A stretch of DNA of 64,000 bases from Gammaproteobacteria bacterium (GTDB lineage: Bacteria; Pseudomonadota; Gammaproteobacteria; JAABTG01): the NCBI GenBank assembly GCA_034522055.1, contig JAXHLS010000006.1, positions 248,001 through 312,000 on the forward strand, read 5' to 3'. The first letter of the stretch is position 1; the number at the start of each line of letters is the position of its first letter. A program made the position numbers and the translations under genes. Shown piece after piece: positions 33,719 through 43,268 of this stretch. The notes below the pieces were generated by a model, which saw nothing but the letters and a program-made list of their open reading frames with translations, was not told where the DNA came from and did not search any database.

Positions 33719-36393
33719 TGACCCCAACAGAGATCGAGCAGCGAATTCGCAGGGCCCTAGAAAGTGAAGGAGTGGATCCCGATACTTTGAGGGTTGCAGC
33801 AGATCCATATGGCGGTTGGCAGGTTCGCATCGTAGCAGCGGGTTTCGAGGGGATGGCGGAAGGCGAACGACGCGGGCTGTTGCGGAACGCGATGGAGGGT
33901 GAGCCCCTGAGTTGGCGGCAGTTGTTAGCACCCGCAGAAGAGGCGGATGCCGAGTCGTTCCCGAGATCCGAGAACAAGTCCTTACCGCTCTGGCCGGAGA
34001 GCCTGGCGCGGGGCGCAGAACGCCGGTCGGAATCTCAGCTCGCGGTCTTTCTGAGTGACTGCCCCGAGGAACTCTCACGCCCTGTGACCGCTACTTTCTA
34101 TTCACTCCGTGGTGGTGTCGGGCGATCGACTGCCTTGGCAATTACCGCTCGGTTGCTTGCGGAGCAGGACCTGAAGGTCGTATGCCTGGACATGGACCTC
34201 GAGGCGCCCGGTCTGGCCTCCCTGTTCGGCGTCGAGGGGCAGCTCGGTGACCACCAAGGTATTGTTGAGCTGCTGCTGGCACTCGATCAGGGGCTTCAGC
34301 CGGACTTCCCGGACCATTTGTTGCCGGTGGATGAGAACGGCCGGTTGTTCTTGCTCCCGGCAGGCCTTCCCGGCGCCGCCTATGCGCGAAATCTGCGCCT
34401 ATTGGACCCGGCGGCCTGGTACACAGAGGATGAGAACCCGCTGCGCGACTTGCTAGATGGCGTACGAACGAAGCTGCCTTTCGTGCCGGATGTAGTGTTG
34501 ATCGACTCACGCACGGGTATTAGTGCGATCAGTGCGCCGCTCCTCTTCGAACAGGCGGATCTGGCAATGGTGTCGCTGTTCCCAAACGCGCAGGCCAAAC
34601 GAGGTACCGCAGCGCTCGTGGAAGGCCTATTGGCGGCGAGCAACCGCCGTGGCATGGAGTTTTACGGCCAAGCGGTTGGACCGGAAATCCGTTTTATCGT
34701 TGGCCCGTTACCGACCGGTTCGCCAGAGGTTCAAAAACGCCTATGGCACCGGGCCCTTGAATGGGTATCGGAGTGGATTGAGCCGGTACAGAAACCGCGG
34801 GTGTCAGCCGGCTTGCTGGAACTGGACGAAGCAGAAATGACCACTGCCGTCCCTTATCGGGAGGTAATAGCCGCGAGTGACGTGATCAACGAGTGGTCGA
34901 CTGACGTGGTCGACGAGGGGTCGACAACCGGTGGACCCTACGGGCGGGTCGCCGGCTGGATCAACGGCTTTCTGATGCCAAGTGTAGAGACAACGGAAGC
35001 ACCGTCAGATGCGACGACCAAAACGGATATTCTCGACGATCTGCAAGTAGAGACCGGTGCGGCCGAAGACCAAGAGGAGCTGCTGTCGGTATTCATCGAA
35101 ACTGATGTGGTGCGGCGGGCTCTCAAACCCGACTATCCGGTTATATTAGGGCGCAAGGGGACTGGCAAGACGGCGTTGTTCCGCAAACTGTCGGAGCTAC
35201 CCCCGAAAGGCACTGACTCCTCCATTGTGCATCCTCCACATGGCAGTGCAAAAAGAGAATGGCACTTGACTACTTCTGGGTTTCGCCGCGTTGACCAGGA
35301 GTTTGTCCAGACCGGCCGAATGACTTGGCAATCGTTCTGGGCAGCCTATCTCATTGTCGGTATCGTCAACTCAATGGATGAGGCCGAGCTGCCAAGCTCG
35401 CTTGAGCGGCCAAATGCGAGCCCGATAGGCGATGCCACGGCCTTACTGGACTGGCTAAAGTCCTTGTTGACTGATCCGAAGGCGGACCTGCTATTGGAGG
35501 AGGCGCTGCAATGGATCGATAAGCGTCTGGAACGTCCCCTTTACCTGGTTTGGGACGGCCTGGATGTTGGGTTCGGCAATGAGAGGGAGGACCGCGAACG
35601 GCGCGAGCGAGCCCTCGTTGGCCTGCTAGCGCTCATAATCGAGTGGGAAAAGCAGCTTCAAAACATCCGTTTCAAAATCATGCTTCGGGAGGATATCTGG
35701 CGTGATCTACGTTTTGAGAACAAAAGCCATCTCTACGGCCGATCTGTGGCCTTGCGCTGGAGCGATAAGATCACTTTCCTTAAGGTCTTGCTCAAACAGC
35801 TCTGGCGCTCAGACAAGCTCCGGGAGTATGTAGAGAGGAACATTCCGAAATCCAAACGGGTGGAGGATGTACCGGTGGAGGACTGGGGGGATCAGGACAC
35901 GGTTAACGTCTGGGAGCTTGTGGTCGGTGCCCGGATGAGCGGCGGCAACACTGCCTTCACCAGAAATTGGGTCTGGAAGCGTCTCGGCGATGCTAACGAC
36001 GACCACGCTCCCCGCCACCTGCTTCAGCTGTTCTCCAAGGCTATCGACTGGGAGAAGAACCAAGAGAAGACATCGTCTTATCAACGCAGTCTCATTCGGC
36101 CCAATACCCTGGTCAAGGTGCTGCCCGACGTCTCCAAGCAGGCGTTGGATGCCATGCTGGAGGAATTCAAGGAGCTGGAGCCGGTGTTCGATGCGCTTCG
36201 CGAAATCGGCAAAACGCCGTTCAACGCGGCCGAAGCCGATTCCGTTTCGGGCATGAATACGGAGCTGCTTGACCTTGCGCTGGAGGTCGGCCTTCTGGGT
36301 ATCCATGAAGGCACCGAGCGTGCTCCGGAGCGGTATCGCGTACCTGAACTCTATCGCCTGGGGCTTGGGATGGCCCGCAAGGGACAGGCATGA
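33715..36393 (+). CDS. ParA/MinD-like plus P-loop double ATPase
   Basis: An 892-residue protein with two nucleotide-binding parts. The first has a deviant Walker A, FYSLRGGVGRSTALAI at about residues 128-143, followed by VVCLDMDLEAPGLASLFG and DVVLIDSRTGIS. This is the KGGVGR-type ParA fold, with Arg in place of the first signature Lys. The second has a classical P-loop, ILGRKGTGKTALFRKL near residue 480, and a Walker B-like LYLVWDGLDVGFGNE near 610, resembling Sll1717-type STAND-like ATPases. It overlaps the HEPN gene by four bases. Probable role: sensor/switch ATPase controlling the HEPN partner. Function is inferred only. Confidence 0.7.
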   Translation: MMTPTEIEQRIRRALESEGVDPDTLRVAADPYGGWQVRIVAAGFEGMAEGERRGLLRNAMEGEPLSWRQLLAPAEEADAESFPRSENKSLPLWPESLARGAERRSESQLAVFLSDCPEELSRPVTATFYSLRGGVGRSTALAITARLLAEQDLKVVCLDMDLEAPGLASLFGVEGQLGDHQGIVELLLALDQGLQPDFPDHLLPVDENGRLFLLPAGLPGAAYARNLRLLDPAAWYTEDENPLRDLLDGVRTKLPFVPDVVLIDSRTGISAISAPLLFEQADLAMVSLFPNAQAKRGTAALVEGLLAASNRRGMEFYGQAVGPEIRFIVGPLPTGSPEVQKRLWHRALEWVSEWIEPVQKPRVSAGLLELDEAEMTTAVPYREVIAASDVINEWSTDVVDEGSTTGGPYGRVAGWINGFLMPSVETTEAPSDATTKTDILDDLQVETGAAEDQEELLSVFIETDVVRRALKPDYPVILGRKGTGKTALFRKLSELPPKGTDSSIVHPPHGSAKREWHLTTSGFRRVDQEFVQTGRMTWQSFWAAYLIVGIVNSMDEAELPSSLERPNASPIGDATALLDWLKSLLTDPKADLLLEEALQWIDKRLERPLYLVWDGLDVGFGNEREDRERRERALVGLLALIIEWEKQLQNIRFKIMLREDIWRDLRFENKSHLYGRSVALRWSDKITFLKVLLKQLWRSDKLREYVERNIPKSKRVEDVPVEDWGDQDTVNVWELVVGARMSGGNTAFTRNWVWKRLGDANDDHAPRHLLQLFSKAIDWEKNQEKTSSYQRSLIRPNTLVKVLPDVSKQALDAMLEEFKELEPVFDALREIGKTPFNAAEADSVSGMNTELLDLALEVGLLGIHEGTERAPERYRVPELYRLGLGMARKGQA

Positions 36394-36430
36394 ATGCCCA
36401 GTTGATGTGTCATCGGTATCTACGGCCCCC

Positions 36431-36580
36431 GGCTGGGGGGACGTGAAAAACCTGGAGGAAGATACCATCACCGAGAAGCTCAGGGACAACACCCTCGCCG
36501 GCGGCCCCGTGGAGAGCAGCGTGGCCTACCACGCCCCCTTCTACCACCCGGATCGGGCGCAGGACTACCGCACAGCCTGA
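36431..36580 (+). pseudogene. Relic of a second methyltransferase C-terminus
   Basis: Fifty codons read GWGDVKNLEEDTITEKL .. NTLAGGPVESSVAYHAPFY .. PDRAQDYR then stop. The C-terminus of the methyltransferase gene at 28337 reads GWEDVRDMKEGVVTKIF .. DTLPGGPFERTVEYHAPFY .. PDREQDYR. About 60% of aligned residues are identical. No start or upstream part remains; the previous gene ends at 36393. I interpret it as the 3' end of a related but distinct methyltransferase gene left after recombination. Confidence 0.8.
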
Positions 36581-36623
36581 GCCATCTTCCAGCAACGCCA
36601 TTCCGAGAGCTGAAGGAGACGTC

Positions 36624-36815
36624 ATGTTCCAACCGGGCACCTGGGTCCAGACGCACCCGGGCCGAGTCCAAGCGGAGGGCCGCCCGCCGGGCGGGATGAG
36701 GGGCCAGTCAGACACCGGCTCGGCGGCTGGCTTACGCCCCCCTCACCCCGGCCCGCTCTCCCGGCGGCGAGACGGTGCCAGTGGGTTGCGGCTTGTTTCC
36801 GTCCTGGGGGGATGA
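36624..36815 (+). CDS. Possible small ORF between relic and giant helicase, 63 aa
   Basis: ATG at 36624 follows gaaggagacgtc, a good ribosome site, and opens MFQPGTWVQTHPGRVQAEGR. The rest is Pro/Gly/Arg-rich and looks untranslated or degraded. It may be a relic like its neighbour or a leader peptide for the giant helicase gene, which starts five bases after its stop. Confidence 0.3.
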   Translation: MFQPGTWVQTHPGRVQAEGRPPGGMRGQSDTGSAAGLRPPHPGPLSRRRDGASGLRLVSVLGG

Positions 36816-36819
36816 ACTG

Positions 36820-39800
36820 ATGCTGCCCTCCGTCGTCGCCAGCGAACTCCAGGACGCCATCCGCCGCTTTCTGCAGGCCACCTTCCCCATGACTACCCCG
36901 GGTTTCCGGCGTGACGACGGCAGCACCATGCTGGACGATCTGCTGGCGGATCCGCGGGCCCTCTTCCGGGGTCCCTACCTCAGCCTGGGGCTGCCTTTTC
37001 GCCGGATGGGGGAGGGTGATGAGTTGCCCTTCGAGTACCTGGAGCTATCCTTCACACCCTACCGCCATCAGCAACGGGCCTTCCAGCGCCTGTGCGGCCC
37101 GAGCCCCCACTCAACCCTGGTGGCCACGGGTACCGGCTCCGGCAAGACCGAATGCTTCATGTTGCCCATCCTGGACTACTGCGCCGGACAGAAGGGCCAG
37201 GGCGTCAAGGCCATCGTTATCTATCCCATGAACGCCTTGGCCACCGATCAGGCACGGCGCTTCGCCCGGGAGATCCATAACCGCCAAGGCCTTCGAGGCA
37301 AGGTGAGTGTGGGGCTCTACGTAGGCGACCAGGAGCGGACGCCCCGGAAAACTATGGCGCCGGACGACGTGATCACCTGCAAGGAAACGCTGCGGGAGTA
37401 TCCCCCGGACATCCTGCTCACCAATTACAAGATGCTGGATTTCCTGCTCATGCGCCCCCGGGACCAGCGCCTGTGGCGCTTCAACGAGCCGGGAAGGCTG
37501 CGCTACCTGGTGGTGGACGAGTTGCACACCTTCGATGGTGCCCAGGGAACCGATCTGGCATGCCTGATCCGCCGCCTGCGGGACCGCCTGGTGCCCCAGG
37601 CGGACCTGGCCTGTGTGGGTACCTCGGCCACCCTGGGCGGCGCCAGCGCGGCCCGGGAATTGGTGCACTACGCCGAGCGGGTGTTCGCCGGCCCCTTCGG
37701 CGAGGACGCGGTGATTCTGGAGGATCGCCAGACGGCGGATGAGTTCCTGGGCGAAGCGCCAGTAGAATTCACCGAGTGGCCCACCAGCGGCGTCAACCGG
37801 GCCATCCGCCCGGAACTCCACGACTCCGCGGTCGATTACCTGCGCGCCCAGGCATTGCTTTGGTTTGGTGCCGCGGCCCCCGAGCTGGATGCGTCAGAGC
37901 CGACAGGGGCAACGAAGGCGCGCTTCGATCTGGGGAACCGCCTCAAGGAATGTGCCGCCTTCAGGGAGCTGGTCTCCCGCGCCAATTCCATCATAGACAT
38001 CGGGCCCCTGCTGGCGGAGTGGGAGGCCCGGTTCCGAATCGGCCCTACCCAGGCCCGACAGATGCTGGAGAGCCTGCTGGCACTGGTCTCCTGGGCGCTT
38101 AGGGCCAAGACGCCGGGTGTCGAACCGGGAGGTGAGGATGACGGCGGGCCATTGGTGGATGTGCGCGCCCAGTTGTGGCTGCGGGAGCTGAGCCGCCTGG
38201 TGGCCGTCGTAGGCCGGCGGCCGACCCTCCACTTCGCCGATGATCTGACGGAGCTGACGAGCCCGCTCCACCTGCCGGCCGTGCACTGCCGGGAATGTCA
38301 TGCCACGGGCTGGGTATCGGTGCGTGAGCCCAGCGAGGGCCGTCTGGAATCTGACCTCCAGACCATCTATCGGGCCTACTTCGCCCGCCATCCTGATGTC
38401 TCATTGTTGTTTCCCCTGGACAATGATCCACCCACCGGCGAGATCAAGGGCATCGATGCTCTCGCCTGCCCGCAGTGCGGGCAGATCTTCTCCAGGCGCG
38501 ACGCCGACGCCTGCCCGCAGTGTGGCGCCGGGGAGGTTGTCCGGGTGTGGGAGCCCAACATGCGCCGGACCGTAAGCAGGGGCGACCAGAACCAGCAGCG
38601 CAGCCATCACGACTGCCCGTTCTGTGCTGCCGCCGAGGGCCTGAGCCTCATCGGCTCCCGCGCGGCATCGCTTTCCAGCGTGCTTATCGGCAAGCTTTTC
38701 GCCACGCCCTACAATGACCACCGCAAGCTGATCGCCTTTTCCGACGCAGTCCAGGATGCTGCCCATCGGGCCGGCTTTTTCGGGGCCCGCACCTACAGCA
38801 CCCTGGTGCGGTCGGCCATCGCCCGTTTTATCCATGCCCAGGGCGAGGGCATGCCGCTGTCCATGGTGGCGGCGGAAACCCCACGCTACTGGCGCAACCA
38901 CGTTGCTGATGACGAGACCTTCGTGGGTACCTTCATCGCACCCAACATGGAGTGGCTGAGAGGCTACGAGCGCTTGCGGGAAGATGGACATTTGCCCACC
39001 CCCAGCGACCTGCCACAACTGGTGGAGGAGCGTCTGACCTGGGAGGTCTTGCAGGGCTTCGGACTGCGGGCACGCATCGGCCGCACCCTGGAGCGTTCCC
39101 TCACCGCGGCGGTAGGGGTGGACGAGAATACCCTGCGGGAGAGCGCGCGCCGGCTCGCCACGCGGCTTGGCGAGGAGATCGGCACCCTGCGCGGCCTTGG
39201 CGAGGAACCCACTTATCGGTTCCTGCAAGGGCTGTTGTGGCGGCTGCGGGTACAGGGGGCCTTCTACCATCCGCTGCTGGACGGTTATATCCAGGCCCGG
39301 GGCAAGCCCTACGAACTCTACCGAACGCCTCAGATGCCCAACTATGGTGGCGCCGCGCGGCCGCCGGCGCTGGTCACCCTGGCCCGGCTTTGTGATTCCT
39401 TCACGGCGCTCCACCACGAGGGCCAGTCCTGGTATTACGGCTGGTTCAACAAGGTGATGGCGCTCGATGAGGCCGTGCTGGCCTCCGCCGAGTATCGCCA
39501 GGTGATGTCTCTGACGGTGGAGCACCTGACCCGCGACGATTACCTGGTGGAGCGCCACACCACCGGCGAGTCGGTTTGGGGGCTGAACCCGGGACAATGG
39601 ATCTGCACCACGGCCGTGGACGACTTGGCCTGTCATCGTTGCGGCCACCGCATCCAGGTGCCGCGGGAGGACCGCGCCGCATGGCAGGATATGCCTTGCC
39701 TGCGCGCCGCCTGCGCAGGCGCCTACCAGCCTGCCCCTGCCGGCCGCCCCGAGCGCGTCATCGGGGCCGGCCCGCCTCACCGGCTGGTGCCTGCGGAGCA

Positions 39801-42800
39801 CACTGGCCTACTGGACGCGGACCTCCGCCACGAGGTGGAGCAATCCTTCATGCGCGGCACCGCGGCCTGGGATGTCAACCTGCTGTCGGCAACTCCCACC
39901 CTGGAGATGGGAATCGACATCGGGGACCTGTCCAGCGTGCTGCTGTGCTCGGTGCCTCCCGCCCAGGCCAATTACCTGCAACGGATCGGGCGTGCCGGCC
40001 GGCGGGACGGTAACGCCCTGACCGTCACGGTCGCCAATGCCCATAAGCACGACCTCTATTTCTTCTCCGATCCTCTCGCCATGCTGGCCGGCGAAGTGCG
40101 TCCCCCGGGCGTTTTCCTGGAGGCCACCGCCGTGCTGGAACGACAGCTCATCGCCTATTGCTTCGACCGCTGGGCGGCCACCGGCATCGATGATACCGCC
40201 ATCCCGGGTCAACTGCGGGTCGTCCTGGATGGGTTGGAGGCCACGGGCGGGGAACGTTTCCCCCAGTCTTTACTGCAATTCATCGAGGGCGCAAGGGCCG
40301 ATATCCTGCGCGGGTTCCTCGCACTATTCCCCGACCTCACCGAAGAAGCCCAGGAGCCTCTTCGTGCCTTTCTTTATGGTACCAAGGACAAGTCGGGGCT
40401 CGCCCATCGACTGACAAACCGTCTCTATCAGTTGGTGGACGAGCGCCATAGCCTCACCAAGCGCATAGACCGCCTGAAGGATCAGAAGAAGCGCCTGGAA
40501 AACCAACCCCAGGACGAGGCCGTGCGGGAGGAATTGGACGGTTTGGAGGCGGAGCGCGGTGCCTTGCAGGCCCTGCGGCGGCGCATGAACGCCAAGCCTA
40601 CCCTGAATTTCTTTACCGATGAGGGCCTGCTGCCGAACTACGCCTTTCCCGAGGAGGGCGTGACCATCAATTCGGTGATCCTGCGGCGAATTAGCCAGGC
40701 GGAACGCACCGGCGATGATGCGGGCCAGCGGTACGAGCGCATCAACTTCCAGATGCAGCGCCCCGCCCAAGCCGCCCTGAGCGAGCTGGCTCCCCTCAGT
40801 CGCTTCTACGCCGTAGGACGGGAGGTGGAGATCGACCAAGTGGACCTGTCGGTCAGCCAGACCCAGGAGTGGCGACTGTGCGACCGCTGCCACTACACCG
40901 AGAATCTGGCGGAGAGCGGTGATCCCCACAGCGTGTGCCCCCGTTGTGGCAGCCCCCAGTGGGCGGACGCTGGCCGCAAGCGTACCCTGCTGAGGTTGCG
41001 CCAGGTGTTCGCGACCGCCGATGACCGCACGAGCCGCATCGGTGATGACAGCGATCAGCGGGCGCCCTCGTTCTTCAACCGCCAGATGCTGGTGGACGTG
41101 CCGCCGGGTTCCGCGACCCACGCCTATCGGTTGGCGGCCGAGCAGTTGCCCTTCGGTTTCGAGTACGTGCCGCGGATGCGACTGCGGGAGATCAACTTCG
41201 GCCAGCCGGAAGGCCAAGCCGAGGAATTCGCCGTGGCCGGAGAATTCAGTTCCCGGCCCGGCTTTCAACTCTGTCGCCATTGCGGCAAGGTGCGCCGCAA
41301 CGCCCGCGGCCGGCGTCCCACGTTCCAGCATGCCTATGATTGCCGCCTGCGCCGGCCCGGTGCGCAGGAGAAGGACGAGGACTACTTCGACAGCCTCTAC
41401 CTGTTTCGTGAGTTGGAGTCTGAGGCAGTCCGCATCCTCCTGCCCCTGGCGGAAGTGGGGACGTCCGGCAAACGCCTGCACTCCCTGATCGCCGCCTTGA
41501 GCCTCGGCCTGCGCCGTTACTTCCGGGGCAATGTGGACCATATCCAGCTGGCCCACCATTCCGAGCCCACGGGTGGCGAGAGCCGCAAGCACTACCTGGT
41601 GCTTTACGACAGCGTGCCGGGGGGAACGGGCTATCTCAAGGAGTTGTTGAGAAGACCGGAGAACCTGATGGCGCTCCTGCAGGGGGCCTATGACGTCATC
41701 AGCCGCTGTGGGTGCCGGGAGGAGGAGGGCAGGGATGGTTGCTACCAGTGCCTGCTCGCCTATCGGGAGAGTCGCAGGATGGACGAGATCTCCCGCCAGG
41801 CGGCCGAGGAGATCCTTGCGAAGATCCTGGCCGAGGCGGATACCCTTCAGCCCATCGATGGTCTGGGATCCGTGGACATCAACGCGCTCCTGGAGAGCGA
41901 GTTGGAGCAGCGCCTGGTGAACGCCCTGGGCAACGCGCCGGGCGTGACGTTGTCGCCCGAGTTAGTCAATGGCAAGCCGGGCTTCTTCCTGACCATTGGC
42001 GGCCCGGGTACCGGATTCGAGCGCGCCGCCGCCTGGAAGGTGGAGCCCCAGGTCAACCTGGGGCCGGCCCACGGCGTCGCCACCAATGTGAAGCCGGACT
42101 TCGTCCTGTGGCCGTTACGCGAGCGGCCCGGGCTGCTGCCCGTTGCGATTTTCGCGGATGGTTTTCAATACCACTATGCCAAGCTCGCCGACGACACCCT
42201 GAAGCGCCAGGGCCTGTTGGACAGTGGGAGGTTCCGCGTCTGGAGTCTGGGCTGGCATAACCTGCCCATCGCCGGCATGAAGCAAATGAACCCCGCCGAG
42301 CATCTGCTGAAGACCGGCCAGCAGTCCATGATGCAAGAGCTCTGGAGCAGGCTGGCCGCGCAGGGGGGTTGGTCCCATTACATGGAGTACTCGAGCTTTA
42401 TTGCCGAGGGCCCCTTTCGCTGGCTGCTCGCGTACCTCAGCGCTAGCGACGATGCGCTCGACCGGCTCCGGCATGCCGCGCTCTCCCGCACCATCGGCTG
42501 GCTGGACCCGCGGAGCCGTCGGGACCCCGAATACCGGCGGGCGATGCTCGCGGAACTCTCCACCCAACTGCCGGGCCACGTACACGAGTGGCTGGGCAGA
42601 ACTTCAGAGGATCCGTCGCTACTCGGGGGCATGCTGGCGGCCGCAGGGACCTTGGAAGGCGAGATTCGTGCAGTGTGCCGGCTGCCGTATAGCGCCATGG
42701 AGCAGGCCAAGCAAGGGGTACTCGAGCCACTGTGCGGAGAGGTGTCCGTACATGTGGCCATCGATGACGTCCATGCCCGCCAGGACAAGGACTTCGAGGG

Positions 42801-43236
42801 TGTGTGGAGTGGCTTCTGGGGTTGCGCCAACCTGTTGCAGTTCCTCCCCGCCTTGACCCTGTCGTCAGCCACCGGGGTGACACAGGGCATCTATCCTATT
42901 TGGACAACGCCGCCCAAGGGTGAGGTGGCGGCTGCAGGACAGTCGGAAGCAGCGGATGGCAACTGGCGGGAGGTGGCCGACCTGTCCGTATTCGGCGAGG
43001 CCATCCTGTTGCTGAAGGCGCAGGGGCTGCCACCCCCCGAGGTCGGTGTCGAGCTGCTAGATGGCTCCGGCGAGGTGCTGCCCGAGCTGGAGTTGGCATG
43101 GCGGGACCAGCGCCTCGCGGTAGTGGAAGAGCTGGGTTCAGATGCACAAAAAACGTATGAGCAGATGGGCTGGACCCTGTTCGTAGGGCTCGACGAGACG
43201 GTCGCCCGGGAGCTGGCGGGGCGGCTCGGTGAATAA
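36820..43236 (+). CDS. Giant DEAD-box helicase with DUF1998 and C-terminal nuclease-like domain (DruE-like)
   Basis: A 2138-residue protein. Motif I is ATGTGSGKTECFMLP at about residues 102-116, the Walker B variant is DELH at 233-236, and motif VI YLQRIGRAGRRDG lies near 1050. Zn-ribbon-like Cys pairs occur near 490-600 (CRECH, CPQCG twice, CPFC) and again near 1355-1490. The DUF1998/MZB region has YLVLYDSVPGGTGYLKEL and GCYQCLLAYRESR near 1590-1650. From about 1758 the segment KPDFVLWP .. VAIFADGFQYHYAKLADD .. GLLDSGRFRVWSLGW resembles an MTES/DUF559-type endonuclease fold. Size and order recall DruE of Druantia, or a fusion of DrmA and DrmB. I chose 36820, where a G-rich site precedes the ATG. 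Probable role: DNA unwinding and cleavage in defence. Confidence 0.82.
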   Translation: MLPSVVASELQDAIRRFLQATFPMTTPGFRRDDGSTMLDDLLADPRALFRGPYLSLGLPFRRMGEGDELPFEYLELSFTPYRHQQRAFQRLCGPSPHSTLVATGTGSGKTECFMLPILDYCAGQKGQGVKAIVIYPMNALATDQARRFAREIHNRQGLRGKVSVGLYVGDQERTPRKTMAPDDVITCKETLREYPPDILLTNYKMLDFLLMRPRDQRLWRFNEPGRLRYLVVDELHTFDGAQGTDLACLIRRLRDRLVPQADLACVGTSATLGGASAARELVHYAERVFAGPFGEDAVILEDRQTADEFLGEAPVEFTEWPTSGVNRAIRPELHDSAVDYLRAQALLWFGAAAPELDASEPTGATKARFDLGNRLKECAAFRELVSRANSIIDIGPLLAEWEARFRIGPTQARQMLESLLALVSWALRAKTPGVEPGGEDDGGPLVDVRAQLWLRELSRLVAVVGRRPTLHFADDLTELTSPLHLPAVHCRECHATGWVSVREPSEGRLESDLQTIYRAYFARHPDVSLLFPLDNDPPTGEIKGIDALACPQCGQIFSRRDADACPQCGAGEVVRVWEPNMRRTVSRGDQNQQRSHHDCPFCAAAEGLSLIGSRAASLSSVLIGKLFATPYNDHRKLIAFSDAVQDAAHRAGFFGARTYSTLVRSAIARFIHAQGEGMPLSMVAAETPRYWRNHVADDETFVGTFIAPNMEWLRGYERLREDGHLPTPSDLPQLVEERLTWEVLQGFGLRARIGRTLERSLTAAVGVDENTLRESARRLATRLGEEIGTLRGLGEEPTYRFLQGLLWRLRVQGAFYHPLLDGYIQARGKPYELYRTPQMPNYGGAARPPALVTLARLCDSFTALHHEGQSWYYGWFNKVMALDEAVLASAEYRQVMSLTVEHLTRDDYLVERHTTGESVWGLNPGQWICTTAVDDLACHRCGHRIQVPREDRAAWQDMPCLRAACAGAYQPAPAGRPERVIGAGPPHRLVPAEHTGLLDADLRHEVEQSFMRGTAAWDVNLLSATPTLEMGIDIGDLSSVLLCSVPPAQANYLQRIGRAGRRDGNALTVTVANAHKHDLYFFSDPLAMLAGEVRPPGVFLEATAVLERQLIAYCFDRWAATGIDDTAIPGQLRVVLDGLEATGGERFPQSLLQFIEGARADILRGFLALFPDLTEEAQEPLRAFLYGTKDKSGLAHRLTNRLYQLVDERHSLTKRIDRLKDQKKRLENQPQDEAVREELDGLEAERGALQALRRRMNAKPTLNFFTDEGLLPNYAFPEEGVTINSVILRRISQAERTGDDAGQRYERINFQMQRPAQAALSELAPLSRFYAVGREVEIDQVDLSVSQTQEWRLCDRCHYTENLAESGDPHSVCPRCGSPQWADAGRKRTLLRLRQVFATADDRTSRIGDDSDQRAPSFFNRQMLVDVPPGSATHAYRLAAEQLPFGFEYVPRMRLREINFGQPEGQAEEFAVAGEFSSRPGFQLCRHCGKVRRNARGRRPTFQHAYDCRLRRPGAQEKDEDYFDSLYLFRELESEAVRILLPLAEVGTSGKRLHSLIAALSLGLRRYFRGNVDHIQLAHHSEPTGGESRKHYLVLYDSVPGGTGYLKELLRRPENLMALLQGAYDVISRCGCREEEGRDGCYQCLLAYRESRRMDEISRQAAEEILAKILAEADTLQPIDGLGSVDINALLESELEQRLVNALGNAPGVTLSPELVNGKPGFFLTIGGPGTGFERAAAWKVEPQVNLGPAHGVATNVKPDFVLWPLRERPGLLPVAIFADGFQYHYAKLADDTLKRQGLLDSGRFRVWSLGWHNLPIAGMKQMNPAEHLLKTGQQSMMQELWSRLAAQGGWSHYMEYSSFIAEGPFRWLLAYLSASDDALDRLRHAALSRTIGWLDPRSRRDPEYRRAMLAELSTQLPGHVHEWLGRTSEDPSLLGGMLAAAGTLEGEIRAVCRLPYSAMEQAKQGVLEPLCGEVSVHVAIDDVHARQDKDFEGVWSGFWGCANLLQFLPALTLSSATGVTQGIYPIWTTPPKGEVAAAGQSEAADGNWREVADLSVFGEAILLLKAQGLPPPEVGVELLDGSGEVLPELELAWRDQRLAVVEELGSDAQKTYEQMGWTLFVGLDETVARELAGRLGE

Positions 43237-43268
43237 ATGGCACAAGAAGGAGCAGGAGGGTGAATGAA

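Noticed and set aside
36820-43236. Calling the giant helicase a complete Druantia system
   Set aside because: No druA-D, druM/F/G or druH partner was recognised next to it; only the DruE-like size and domain order match.
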